From: an uncultured Eubacteriales bacterium
GTDB lineage: Bacteria; Bacillota; Clostridia; Oscillospirales; Oscillospiraceae
Length of the DNA stretch: 40,240 nucleotides
Assembly (NCBI GenBank): GCA_902475435.1
Contig: CABRZL010000013.1
Coordinates: forward strand, 1 to 40,240
Direction of reading: 5' to 3'
This document shows, piece after piece, positions 7,941 to 16,097 of this stretch (the stretch's first letter is position 1; every line of letters begins with the position of its first letter). Below the pieces are notes generated by a model. The model made no database searches. It was not told the DNA's origin and was given only the letters and a program-made list of their open reading frames with translations. Both the position numbers and the translations under genes were made by a program.

Positions 7941-10141
7941 GCATCCTTTGCAAGACGAAGTTTGAGGCCGCTGTACCGTCGGGACTGACGGTTATTTTGC
8001 ACCATAGCCGCCACCACATTGGGATCCCCCACAATAATCAAAAGCTCCTTGGCACGAGTCACTGCAGTGTATAAAATGCTCCTGGTAAGCAGATAGGGAT
8101 TTGCGTGAGACGCCGCCAGAATCACAGCTCGGTATTCGCTGCCCTGACTTTTGTGAACAGTCATGGCATAAGCCAGCTCCAGCTGACCTAATAAATCAAA
8201 TGTATATTCTACAATCTTATCGTCAAAGGCTACTGTCAGAGTTTCCTCAGTATTGTCAATTTTTATAATCTTCCCTACATCTCCATTAAACACGCCAGCA
8301 CCTAATCCGAACCCCTCTGTCTTCCTCCACATTATATCATAGTTGTTTCGAATTTGCATCACTCGATCTCCCTCACGGAAGACAATTTTCCCATATTTTC
8401 GTTCCTGTTTTTCTGAAGATGGAGGATTCAACGCTGCTTGGAGCTGAATATTCAAAGCTACAGTACCGGCATCGGTTTGCCTAGTCGGAGAAAGCACCTG
8501 AATTTGATCGGAAGGAATATGCATATTCTGCGGCAGTCTCCGAACGCACAAATCTGTAATGGTTTCTACAATAGCCCTATTATCTCGGCGTACCAACATG
8601 AAAAAATCCCTGTCTTTACAAGCCAGTTCCGGCATTTTTCCCTGATTTATGCTATGTGCATTCATAATAATAAGACTTTCCCTGGCCTGACGGAAAATCT
8701 CCGTTAAACAGACTGTCGGAATTCGATGACTTCGAATCAGATCTGAAAATAAATTTCCCGCACCTACAGATGGAAGTTGATCCGGATCCCCCACCAAAAT
8801 CAGCCGGCAATCAGGTTTCATCGCCCGCAATAACGCCTCCATCAGTAAAATATCCACCATGGACGTTTCATCCACAATCACTGCATCAGCTTTGAGGGGT
8901 TCTGATTCATCATGGGTAAAGCAAAGTTTTCCACTTTCCGGGTCAAACTTTGTCTCCAGCAGTCGATGGATCGTGGACGCCTCCCGTTCGCAAAGTTCTC
9001 CCAAGCGCTTTGCGGCACGACCGGTCGGTGCAGCCAATTCCGTCTTAATTTGTAGTCGATCAAATAGGGACAAGATCCCGTTCACCGTGGTAGTCTTGCC
9101 AGTACCCGGCCCTCCAGTAAGCAACATAACAGCATGTCCCGCCGCAGTTGAGATTGCTTTTTTTTGATCTGGAGCATAAGTAATCCCACTATCTAGCTCA
9201 ATTTCTCGAAGAATTTCCGGGAGGTTGTCTGGCAAATCCGGCTCCGCTCTGGAGCACATCCAATCAGCCACATAGGTTTCTGCCTCGTAATATTCCGGAA
9301 GATAACAGACTGAGATACCCTTTAACGTATCCAGTACGATACGGCCTGTTTCATGGAGCGACTCCATAGCTTCTTCTACGGATTCCCGACTGACCGAGAG
9401 CATAACTGACGTCGCATCCCGAAGCTTGTCCCCAGGCAAAAAGGTATGACCATTTCCTAAATTGTGTCGTAATGTATAAATTGTTGCAGCTTCTATCCGT
9501 CTGGTGTCTTCAGCTTCCACGCCCAATGAAATTGCAAACGCATCAACGATTGAAAAATCTGCTCCAAAAAATTCCTCTGTTAACAGATACGGATCATCTT
9601 GCAGCGCTTCCATAGCAAACTCGCCATAGGTCTTATAAAGTGGCATTGCCAGTTCAGACGGCAACCCATGCGCCATTAAAAACTCCAAAAGTTTCCGCAT
9701 ACCAAACTGCTTTTGAAAGTTTTCTCCAATCTCAATGGCTTTTTTCAAGCTAATGCCCGGAACTTCCGCCAGGCGTTCCGGGCTTTCCTCCATAATGGAA
9801 AAAGTTTTATCTCCAAACCGTTCTACAATACGTTTTGCAGTCCTGGGTCCAATGCCACGAATCACACGGGAAGCCAAATATTTTTCAATTTCTGCAGCAC
9901 TATCAGGCATCAATCGTTCCAGAAATTCTGCCCGAAACTGTTGACCGTGGGAGGAGTGAATCTCCCAGTGCCCCGTAATCACCAACCGTTCCCCACGTGA
10001 ACACATGGGAATTGTACCTACCACCGTAATGGTTTCATCCGCTTCCGTGGTAAATCGAATCACCGTATAGCCGTTCGCTTCATTTTGATACAATATCGCT
10101 GAAATAGTTCCGCGAATTATCTCACTCCGCTGTACCGTCAT
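7937..10141 (-). CDS. recD2: RecD2-type SF1B DNA helicase (RecD/TraA family)
   Basis: A 734-residue 5'-3' helicase of the RecD2 (YrrC) branch, which acts without RecB/RecC. The N-terminus has an OB-like region (1-75) and helix-hairpin-helix elements (VIRGIGPRTAKRIVERFG, 93-110; EVPGISLKKAIEI, 126-138). The helicase core shows Walker A GGPGTGKTTT (about 342-351), Walker B VIVDETSMVD, motif III LVGDPDQLPSVGAG, and the late motifs AMTVHKSQGSEY and YTAVTRAKELLIIVGD. RecD2 proteins function in replication-fork maintenance and repair. Its ATG lies inside the 3' end of the preceding unknown gene (20-base overlap), so its translation is probably coupled to that gene. Confidence 0.96.
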   Translation of the reverse strand: MTVQRSEIIRGTISAILYQNEANGYTVIRFTTEADETITVVGTIPMCSRGERLVITGHWEIHSSHGQQFRAEFLERLMPDSAAEIEKYLASRVIRGIGPRTAKRIVERFGDKTFSIMEESPERLAEVPGISLKKAIEIGENFQKQFGMRKLLEFLMAHGLPSELAMPLYKTYGEFAMEALQDDPYLLTEEFFGADFSIVDAFAISLGVEAEDTRRIEAATIYTLRHNLGNGHTFLPGDKLRDATSVMLSVSRESVEEAMESLHETGRIVLDTLKGISVCYLPEYYEAETYVADWMCSRAEPDLPDNLPEILREIELDSGITYAPDQKKAISTAAGHAVMLLTGGPGTGKTTTVNGILSLFDRLQIKTELAAPTGRAAKRLGELCEREASTIHRLLETKFDPESGKLCFTHDESEPLKADAVIVDETSMVDILLMEALLRAMKPDCRLILVGDPDQLPSVGAGNLFSDLIRSHRIPTVCLTEIFRQARESLIIMNAHSINQGKMPELACKDRDFFMLVRRDNRAIVETITDLCVRRLPQNMHIPSDQIQVLSPTRQTDAGTVALNIQLQAALNPPSSEKQERKYGKIVFREGDRVMQIRNNYDIMWRKTEGFGLGAGVFNGDVGKIIKIDNTEETLTVAFDDKIVEYTFDLLGQLELAYAMTVHKSQGSEYRAVILAASHANPYLLTRSILYTAVTRAKELLIIVGDPNVVAAMVQNNRQSRRYSGLKLRLAKDA

Positions 10142-10463
10142 GCTTTGCTTCCATCCATTCTTTCAGTTCCTCCAGATTCATGACAAGAATCTGATTTTTA
10201 TCTTGAGCCAACCGCTTCGCACGGTCCTGGCCTTCGTAACTGAGTCCTTCGTCTAAAATTAGTACTGTCCACCATAGTAGCCCAGTATCTCGAAGCCACA
10301 ATACCCCTTGCAGGCAACGCTCCATCCATGGTGCATCTCCAGATCCATGGAGAACTACCGTAATAGGCATATCTCTGCTAAGCGGCAACAATACTAGCCC
10401 CACAATGGTCCACACTAACATTATCAGTCCCCAAGCCGCCAGAGCACCCACCAAAATCTCCAT
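10122..10463 (-). CDS. membrane-anchored protein of unknown function upstream of recD2
   Basis: I do not recognise a named family for this 113-residue protein. It has one strong N-terminal membrane helix (about 3-28, ILVGALAAWGLIMLVWTIVGLVLL). A soluble domain follows with alternating strands (ITVVLHGSGD, WWTVLILDEGLSYEGQDRAKRLAQ, ILVMNLEELKEWMEA), suggesting a small alpha/beta fold facing the cytoplasm. SD GGGAGGG precedes its ATG. The last 20 bases overlap recD2, so the two are translationally linked. A role in tethering or regulating the helicase is possible but purely inferred from position. Confidence 0.75.
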   Translation of the reverse strand: MEILVGALAAWGLIMLVWTIVGLVLLPLSRDMPITVVLHGSGDAPWMERCLQGVLWLRDTGLLWWTVLILDEGLSYEGQDRAKRLAQDKNQILVMNLEELKEWMEAKHDGTAE

Positions 10464-10510
10464 ACTTTTCCCTCCCTCTGCATTCTATGCACTGTGGGAG
10501 ATGAAAGTTC

Positions 10511-10987
10511 CTAAAGAAATATTGTCACCCCATATGTGAGGATTGATACAATAATTCCTGCAATCAAAACACCCAGCGCAATCGCGGGAAAGGCGTATTT
10601 TAGACGGATATTAAACACGGCCGCCACCAACGCACCGGTCCAGGCTCCTGTTCCAGGTAATGGAATCGCCACAAGAATACAAAGCCCCAACAACTCATAT
10701 TTTTTAAGTAGAGCCTCCTTTGATGCAGCTTTCCGCTCCATTTTGGAAACAATTTTTTCTAAAAGCGTGCTTTTTGTACGAAGCCACTCAAACACACGTC
10801 GTGTAAACACAATAAGAATTGGTACAGGCGCCAAGTTGCCCAGCAACGCTGCAAGAAAGACAGCATAAAATGGTACGCCAAGACTCACACCAACAGGAAT
10901 CGCACCTCGAAGCTCTATAACCGGAACCATAGAAATTGCAAAGATATATATCAAATTTCTCAGCAAAGCTATAACGATCCCCCTCAT
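10511..10987 (-). CDS. small multi-drug export family (COG2426) membrane protein
   Basis: This 158-residue integral membrane protein carries the family hallmarks VIELRGAIPVGVSLGV (23-38) and IPLPGTGAWTGALVA, the latter between two hydrophobic segments. Four to five membrane helices can be drawn (about 5-22, 36-62, 98-112, 112-127 and 134-156), with a basic amphipathic stretch (about 63-95) between them. Despite the family name, transport of drugs is not established for most members. The start ATG has no clear Shine-Dalgarno. It heads the minus-strand cluster leading to recD2, with a 47-base gap to the next gene. Confidence 0.85.
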   Translation of the reverse strand: MRGIVIALLRNLIYIFAISMVPVIELRGAIPVGVSLGVPFYAVFLAALLGNLAPVPILIVFTRRVFEWLRTKSTLLEKIVSKMERKAASKEALLKKYELLGLCILVAIPLPGTGAWTGALVAAVFNIRLKYAFPAIALGVLIAGIIVSILTYGVTIFL

Positions 10988-11005
10988 TTACGAATGATTC
11001 AATAT

Positions 11006-11011
11006 ATTATA
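11006..11011 (-). promoter_or_regulatory. -10 element before the small-export/recD2 cluster
   Basis: On the minus strand a perfect TATAAT (11011 to 11006) lies 19 bases before the ATG at 10987. No good -35 sits at 16-18 bp, so this is a partial promoter call. It would leave only about a 12-nt leader, consistent with the absence of a visible Shine-Dalgarno. Confidence 0.45.
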
Positions 11012-11095
11012 TCGCAATTTTCACACGAATGGAAGTTCTTTTTCTATTTTCATTGTAATTGTGACGTATTCGTGCATATGTCCTTCTATTGTATG

Positions 11096-11126
11096 AAAAA
11101 GAGACTGCCTCTATAGAGGCAGTCTC
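11096..11126 (-). terminator. intrinsic terminator after tuf
   Basis: A perfect 26-bp palindrome (11101-11126) can fold as an 11-bp stem, GAGACTGCCTC/GAGGCAGTCTC, with a TATA loop. On the minus strand it is followed by TTTTTCATAC (11100 to 11091). It ends the tuf transcript 16 bases after the stop codon. Confidence 0.93.
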
Positions 11127-11141
11127 AGAAAGAACCAAGAA

Positions 11142-12341
11142 TTATTCAAAGATCTCGGTTACCACACCAGAACCAACTGTACGGCCACCCTCACGGATAG
11201 CAAAGCGCAGACCATTTTCAATAGCAATGGGGGTAATCAGCTCAACATTCATCAGAGTGTTGTCGCCAGGCATGCACATCTCAGTGCCCTCGGGCAGAGT
11301 GATAATGCCGGTAACGTCAGTCGTACGGAAATAGAACTGAGGACGATAGTTGTTAAAGAAAGGTGTATGACGGCCACCTTCATCCTTGGACAGAACGTAA
11401 ACCTGACCGGCAAACTTTGTATGAGGATGAATGGAGCCGGGCTTACAAATAACCTGACCTCTCTCAACTTCTTTCTTGGTTACACCACGAAGCAGCGCAC
11501 CAACATTGTCGCCAGCCTCAGCATAATCCAGAAGCTTGTGGAACATCTCCAGATCTGTGACAACTGTGGACTTCTTCTCTTCGCTCAAGCCAACAATCTC
11601 AACAGGTTCATTCTTCTTGATCACGCCACGCTCCACACGGCCGGTAGCAACTGTACCACGACCAGAAATGGTGAATACGTCCTCGACAGGCATCAGGAAG
11701 GGAAGATCATCGTTGCGCTCGGGGGTCTTAATATAAGTGTCGACAGCATCCATCAGTTCCTTGATGCAAGCATACTCAGGAGCCTCAGGATCGGTGGACT
11801 CGGAAACCAGAGCATTCAGAGCGGAGCCCTTAATGATGGGCGCCTCCTCATCAAAGCCATACTCAGCCAGAGTCTCACGAACTTCCATCTCAACCAGCTC
11901 CAGCAGCTCTTCGTCGTCCACCTGATCAACTTTGTTCAGGAATACAACGATATAGGGTACGCCAACCTGACGAGCCAGCAGCAGATGCTCTTTGGTCTGA
12001 GCCATAGGACCATCAGTAGCAGCAATAACCAGGATTGCACCGTCCATCTGAGCAGCACCGGTGATCATGTTTTTAATGTAGTCAGCATGGCCCGGGCAGT
12101 CAACGTGAGCATAGTGACGAGCATCAGTCTCATACTCGACATGAGCGGTGTTGATGGTGATACCACGCTCCTTCTCCTCGGGAGCCTTATCGATGCTGGC
12201 ATAGTCCTCGAACTGAGCCTGCCCCTTCAAAGCCAAATACTTGGTAATTGCAGCGGTCAGAGTGGTCTTGCCGTGGTCAACGTGGCCGATGGTGCCAATG
12301 TTGACATGGGGCTTATTTCTTTCGAATTTTGCCTTTGCCAT
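11142..12341 (-). CDS. tuf: elongation factor Tu
   Basis: EF-Tu is the GTPase that delivers aminoacyl-tRNA to the ribosome. The 399-residue protein is full length, with G1 GHVDHGKT (19-26), G3 DCPGH (81-85) and G4 NKVD (136-139). The two beta-barrel domains follow (EDVFTISGRGTVATGRVERG and the C-terminal GRTVGSGVVTEI). SD AAGGAGG lies about 8 bases before ATG 12341. It is the last gene of the str-type cluster but also has its own promoter (12383-12411), so it can be made in excess of EF-G. Confidence 0.99.
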   Translation of the reverse strand: MAKAKFERNKPHVNIGTIGHVDHGKTTLTAAITKYLALKGQAQFEDYASIDKAPEEKERGITINTAHVEYETDARHYAHVDCPGHADYIKNMITGAAQMDGAILVIAATDGPMAQTKEHLLLARQVGVPYIVVFLNKVDQVDDEELLELVEMEVRETLAEYGFDEEAPIIKGSALNALVSESTDPEAPEYACIKELMDAVDTYIKTPERNDDLPFLMPVEDVFTISGRGTVATGRVERGVIKKNEPVEIVGLSEEKKSTVVTDLEMFHKLLDYAEAGDNVGALLRGVTKKEVERGQVICKPGSIHPHTKFAGQVYVLSKDEGGRHTPFFNNYRPQFYFRTTDVTGIITLPEGTEMCMPGDNTLMNVELITPIAIENGLRFAIREGGRTVGSGVVTEIFE

Positions 12342-12382
12342 TGGAAATTTCCTCCTTAAAATTCGGTATTTATGATGATTGT

Positions 12383-12411
12383 ATCATACAACACTTTGCA
12401 TGATTACGCAA
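12383..12411 (-). promoter_or_regulatory. sigmaA promoter of tuf
   Basis: On the minus strand TTGCGT (12411 to 12406) and TATGAT (12388 to 12383) are 17 bp apart, between the fusA stop and the tuf start. The start point would be near 12376, giving a leader of about 35 nt. A separate tuf promoter is expected from the high EF-Tu demand. Confidence 0.7.
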
Positions 12412-12419
12412 GCTTAAAT

Positions 12420-14519
12420 TTAACCCTTGTTTCTCTTTGCCACAAGCTCTTCCTGGAGGCTCTTTGGCAGTTCCGTATAGTGGCTTGGTTCCATGGTATA
12501 CTGTCCGCGGCCCTGGGTAAAGCTTCTCAGATCGGTTGCGTAACCGAACATCTGGGAAAGCGGCACAAACGCACGAATACGAGCAGTACCATTATCAATC
12601 TCCTGACCTTCGATGTTGCCACGACGCGAAGAAATGTCACCGATCACTGCACCCATATAGTCATCAGGCACAATCACATTGACTCGCATGATAGGCTCCA
12701 AGATCACAGGCTGAGCCTTACGGCATGCCTCCTTAAAGGCCATGGAACCAGCAATCTTAAATGCCATTTCAGAAGAGTCAACCTCGTGATAGGATCCATC
12801 ATACAGAGTAACCTTTACGTCAACCACAGGATAACCGGCCAATACACCGGACTGCATCGCCCCTTGAATACCGGCATCAATTGCCGGAATATATTCCTTG
12901 GGGATAGCGCCGCCCACAATGTTGTTGATAAACTCATATCCCTTGCCGGACTCATTGGGCTCCACTATGATCTTACAATGACCATACTGGCCTTTACCAC
13001 CAGACTGACGGGCATATTTTGTGTCCTGATCCACCTTCTTGCGGATGGTCTCTTTATAAGCCACCTGAGGTGCGCCTACGTTTGCCTCCACCTTAAACTC
13101 ACGGAGCAATCGGTCCACAATGATTTCCAGATGGAGTTCGCCCATACCGGCAATGATCGTCTGTCCGGTTTCGTCATCAGTGTAAGTTTTGAAGGTGGGA
13201 TCTTCCTCAGCAAGCTTTGCCAAAGCCACGCCCATCTTCTCCTGGCCTGCCTTTGTTTTGGGCTCAATGGCTACACGGATAACAGGCTCCGGGAATTCCA
13301 TGGATTCCAAAATGATCGGATGGTCGGGATCGCACAAGGTATCGCCCGTTGTGGTGTTCTTCAGGCCAACGGCCGCGGCAATATCGCCGCTGTAAACCTT
13401 GTCAATATCCTCACGGTGATTCGCATGCATCTGCAGAATACGTCCCATGCGCTCGTTCTGCTTCTTTGTGCTATTAAGCACTGTGGATCCCTTATCCAAC
13501 TGTCCGGAATAAACCCGGAAGAAACTCAAACGCCCCACATATGGGTCTGTAGCAATCTTAAAGGCCAAAGCAGAGAAGGGTGCATTGTCATCCGCTGGAC
13601 GCTCATCTTCTTCCTCCGTATCAGGGTTGACACCCTTAATGGGAGGGATATCCAAAGGAGACGGCATATAGTCGATGATTGCGTCAAGCAGCTTCTGCAC
13701 ACCTTTATTTCTGTAGGAAGTTCCGCAAGTTACAGGAACAAGTGTGTTCTCTACGCAACCCTTCCGCAGTGCCGCACGGATTTTTTCCGCAGGAACAGGC
13801 TCATCTTCCAGCACCATCATCATGATTTCCTCATCAATGTCAGAAACTGCATCGAGCAATTTTTCACGATATTCCTGGGCTAAATCCATCATATCGTCAG
13901 GGATTTCTTCCACGCGCATATCCTGTCCCAGATCATCGTAATAGACATCGGCATCCATCTCTACCAAGTCAATGATGCCTTTAAATGATTCTTCAGCACC
14001 AATAGGAAGTTGAATTGCCACTGCATTACATTTCAGTCGATCATGGACCATGTGCAAAACATTATAGAAATCAGCGCCCATGATATCCATTTTGTTCACA
14101 TAAATCATGCGCGGAACATGATAGTTGTCAGCCTGACGCCAAACGGTTTCAGACTGAGGTTCAACACCGCCCTTTGCACACAGGACAGTTACAGAACCAT
14201 CCAGCACACGCAGAGAGCGCTCCACCTCTACAGTGAAGTCCACGTGGCCTGGGGTATCAATAATATTGATACGATGAGAATCGTACTGATGTTTGGAACC
14301 GTTCCAAAAACAGGTGGTTGCAGCGGAAGTGATGGTAATACCACGCTCCTGCTCCTGCACCATCCAGTCCATGGTAGCGGAACCGTCATGTGTCTCACCA
14401 ATCTTGTGGTTAACGCCAGTATAGAACAAAATGCGTTCGGTTGTGGTCGTCTTACCAGCATCGATGTGAGCCATAATACCAATATTTCTTGTTCTTTCCA
14501 GAGGTGTTTTTCTGGCCAT
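12420..14519 (-). CDS. fusA: elongation factor G
   Basis: EF-G is the translocation GTPase. The 699-residue protein contains G1 AHIDAGKT (17-24), a switch region QEQERGITITSAATT, G3 DTPGHVDF and G4 NKMD. C-terminal domains IV and V include ARQSGGKGQYGHC and SSRRGNIEGQ. Its ATG is only 15 bases after the rpsG stop, with a modest SD (GGAGCG), indicating co-transcription and probably coupled translation with S7, as in other str operons. Confidence 0.99.
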   Translation of the reverse strand: MARKTPLERTRNIGIMAHIDAGKTTTTERILFYTGVNHKIGETHDGSATMDWMVQEQERGITITSAATTCFWNGSKHQYDSHRINIIDTPGHVDFTVEVERSLRVLDGSVTVLCAKGGVEPQSETVWRQADNYHVPRMIYVNKMDIMGADFYNVLHMVHDRLKCNAVAIQLPIGAEESFKGIIDLVEMDADVYYDDLGQDMRVEEIPDDMMDLAQEYREKLLDAVSDIDEEIMMMVLEDEPVPAEKIRAALRKGCVENTLVPVTCGTSYRNKGVQKLLDAIIDYMPSPLDIPPIKGVNPDTEEEDERPADDNAPFSALAFKIATDPYVGRLSFFRVYSGQLDKGSTVLNSTKKQNERMGRILQMHANHREDIDKVYSGDIAAAVGLKNTTTGDTLCDPDHPIILESMEFPEPVIRVAIEPKTKAGQEKMGVALAKLAEEDPTFKTYTDDETGQTIIAGMGELHLEIIVDRLLREFKVEANVGAPQVAYKETIRKKVDQDTKYARQSGGKGQYGHCKIIVEPNESGKGYEFINNIVGGAIPKEYIPAIDAGIQGAMQSGVLAGYPVVDVKVTLYDGSYHEVDSSEMAFKIAGSMAFKEACRKAQPVILEPIMRVNVIVPDDYMGAVIGDISSRRGNIEGQEIDNGTARIRAFVPLSQMFGYATDLRSFTQGRGQYTMEPSHYTELPKSLQEELVAKRNKG

Positions 14520-14534
14520 GTTTGCGCTCCTATC

Positions 14535-15005
14535 TTACCAACGGTAGTGAGAGAATGCCTTGTTGGCCTCAGCCATCTTGTGAGTTTCCTCACGTTTTTT
14601 GACTGCGCTGCCAACGCCATTGCAGGCGTCCATAATTTCGCCAGCCAGCTTCTCCTTCATCGTCTTCTCTGTCCGCTTACGGCTGTAGGTCGTCAGCCAG
14701 CGGAGTCCCAGGGTCTGTCTGCGCTCCGGGCGCACCTCTATAGGAACCTGGTAGGTAGCACCACCCACACGGCGGGCCTTAACCTCCAGAGAAGGCATGA
14801 CATTTTCCATTGCCTGTGTGAAAGCATCCAGGCCGCTCTTTCCGGTTTTGTCCTCAACGATCTTAAAAGCATCGTAAACAACCTTTTGAGCAACGCCCTT
14901 CTTGCCATCCAGCATTACGCTGTTGATCAGCTTTGTAACCAGAACTGAATTATAAATAGGATCCGGGAGAACTTCTCTCTTCGGAACGTTACCTCTTCTG
15001 GGCAC
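14535..15005 (-). CDS. rpsG: 30S ribosomal protein S7
   Basis: S7 nucleates assembly of the 30S head by binding the 3' domain of 16S rRNA. The canonical N-terminus PRRGNVPKREVLPDPIYNS and the usual 156-residue length fix the start at GTG 15005. An ATG at 15023 is in frame, but the bases just after it (AAGGAGGG) are the ribosome-binding site for that GTG, so the longer version is rejected. The C-terminus ends FSHYRW as usual. S7 is a known feedback regulator of the str operon in enterobacteria; see the structured spacer upstream (15059-15139). Confidence 0.98.
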   Translation of the reverse strand: MPRRGNVPKREVLPDPIYNSVLVTKLINSVMLDGKKGVAQKVVYDAFKIVEDKTGKSGLDAFTQAMENVMPSLEVKARRVGGATYQVPIEVRPERRQTLGLRWLTTYSRKRTEKTMKEKLAGEIMDACNGVGSAVKKREETHKMAEANKAFSHYRW

Positions 15006-15058
15006 TTCGCTTCCCTCCTTCATAGTATGATTTCATAGGTACTTCAAAGGCCTGCTAG

Positions 15059-15139
15059 CCTCTGTTGGTGCCTGCCAAGAGGTTTTAATCTATGTTAAAA
15101 CGACTCAGGGCAAGGCAGTGCCTTGCGCTCCTCGCGCAA
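15059..15139 (-). promoter_or_regulatory. structured rpsL-rpsG spacer, candidate S7 feedback site
   Basis: The 160-base gap between rpsL and the S7 GTG holds several compact hairpins. They are TTGCGC/GCGCAA with a 5-nt loop (15123-15139), GCAAGGCA/TGCCTTGC (15110-15126, overlapping and so exclusive with the first), GTTTTAA/TTAAAAC with a 6-nt loop (15082-15101), and an 8-bp stem with a 2-nt bulge (15059-15082). None has a T tract on the minus strand, so they are not terminators. In Escherichia coli the equivalent spacer binds S7; the same role here is inference. Confidence 0.4.
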
Positions 15140-15165
15140 AATGATTTGTGTTTGTCAGAGTGATA

Positions 15166-15591
15166 TTACTTTTTCTTACCAGCCTTTGGTCTCTTAGCAC
15201 CGTATTTGCTGCGGCTCTGCATACGTCCCTGAACGCCCTGGGTATCGAGCGTACCACGGATAATATGGTAACGCACACCAGGAAGATCCTTGACACGGCC
15301 GCCACGGATCAAAACTACAGAGTGCTCTTGCAGATTGTGGCCAACGCCCGGAATATATGCGGATACTTCGTAACCATTGGTCAAACGTACACGGGCAATC
15401 TTCCGAAGTGCAGAGTTAGGCTTCTTGGGGGTTGTAGTACGCACAGCAGTGCATACACCTCTCTTTTGAGGAGAAGCTAAATCTGTGGGAACATTCTTCA
15501 AGGTGTTCAGGCCCTTCTGCAACGCAGGAGCAGTAGATTTAAAAGTAACTTCCTCCCTGCCCTTTCTGACAAGCTGATTAAAAGTGGGCAT
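15166..15591 (-). CDS. rpsL: 30S ribosomal protein S12
   Basis: S12 lies at the decoding centre and controls accuracy. The 141-residue sequence starts MPTFNQLVRKGRE and includes TTTPKKPNSALRK, GHNLQEHSVVLIRGG and RVKDLPGVRYH, with a basic tail (KRPKAGKKK). Lysines at the classical streptomycin-resistance positions (KKPN; the VKDLPG loop) are unchanged, so the sequence does not predict ribosomal streptomycin resistance. SD GGAGGAAAAAC precedes the ATG. Between the L7Ae-like gene and rpsL, a short stem (ATCCCA/TGGGAT, 15632-15656) overlaps the upstream stop. Confidence 0.99.
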   Translation of the reverse strand: MPTFNQLVRKGREEVTFKSTAPALQKGLNTLKNVPTDLASPQKRGVCTAVRTTTPKKPNSALRKIARVRLTNGYEVSAYIPGVGHNLQEHSVVLIRGGRVKDLPGVRYHIIRGTLDTQGVQGRMQSRSKYGAKRPKAGKKK

Positions 15592-15655
15592 GTTTTTCCT
15601 CCTTTCTTGGATGTTAAAATTATTTTATAGTATCCCAGGCAAATACCTGTTGGGA

Positions 15656-15904
15656 TCAAGAATGTTTGAGCAGCGCAGCCACGGCTGCGCCAACCTCTAT
15701 ACCGCAAGCTTTTCCAAGCTCTTTCATGGTAGGAACCTGCTCCACCTCGATGCTGGAATTAGAACACTCCTTCAAAATGGGTTCTATAAGCTTGGGGTCA
15801 GCATCGCCGGCCACAAACACCTTTCTAGCCCGACCTTCGGCCAGTGCTTTTCGAAGTTGTTTGATGCCGACGATTTTGTCTTTTGTATGGAGTTCGACGA
15901 GCAT
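15656..15904 (-). CDS. ybxF: L7Ae/L30e-family ribosomal protein (YbxF-like)
   Basis: This 82-residue RNA-binding protein of the L7Ae/L30e/Gadd45 family occupies the position between rpoC and rpsL where Bacillus has ybxF; such proteins bind kink-turn RNA. The family core is visible: KIVGIKQLRKALAEGRARKVFVAGDADP (9-36), then EVEQVPTMKELGKACGIEVGAAVAAL near the C-terminus. The start is ATG 15904, preceded by AAAGGAGA. An in-frame ATG 15 codons earlier would lie at the predicted transcription start and is rejected. It is the first gene of the str-type transcript. Confidence 0.88.
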   Translation of the reverse strand: MLVELHTKDKIVGIKQLRKALAEGRARKVFVAGDADPKLIEPILKECSNSSIEVEQVPTMKELGKACGIEVGAAVAALLKHS

Positions 15905-15957
15905 TTTGCTGTCTCCTTTCCTATTTAGGCGCAATTCGCCCGCCCACAAACGAAAGG

Positions 15958-15986
15958 ATTATACCAGAATTATGCCCTTTCGTCAA
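15958..15986 (-). promoter_or_regulatory. sigmaA promoter of the L7Ae-like/rpsL/rpsG/fusA operon
   Basis: On the minus strand TTGACG (15986 to 15981) and a perfect TATAAT (15963 to 15958) are 17 bp apart, with TGG just before the -10 (extended -10). The start would be near 15951, about 47 bases before the first ATG. An 8-bp dyad, ACGAAAGG (15950-15957) and CCTTTCGT (15976-15983), brackets the -10 element. Confidence 0.88.
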
Positions 15987-16055
15987 GACTTTCATGCATG
16001 TCTTTTTACATAATTGTGCAAAAACTTAAATACAGCTTAAAACCGCTATAGGCTC

Positions 16056-16086
16056 GGGCGGCATTTAGAAAACCCAAATGCCGCCC
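16056..16086 (-). terminator. hairpin after rpoC, probable terminator
   Basis: A perfect 11-bp stem (GGGCGGCATTT at 16056-16066, AAATGCCGCCC at 16076-16086) with a 9-nt loop lies 12 bases past the rpoC stop. On the minus strand the following bases (GAGCCTATAGCGGTTTTAAG) lack an immediate U tract, so termination may be partial or the stem may mainly protect the 3' end. Confidence 0.55.
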
Positions 16087-16097
16087 ACACCTCTAAC

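Noticed and set aside
11367..12359. 330-codon plus-strand frame opposite tuf
   Set aside because: Mirror of the biased codon use in tuf; no family resemblance.
12372..13883. 503-codon plus-strand frame opposite fusA
   Set aside because: Open only because of fusA codon bias; translation is Cys/His-rich low-quality sequence without domains.
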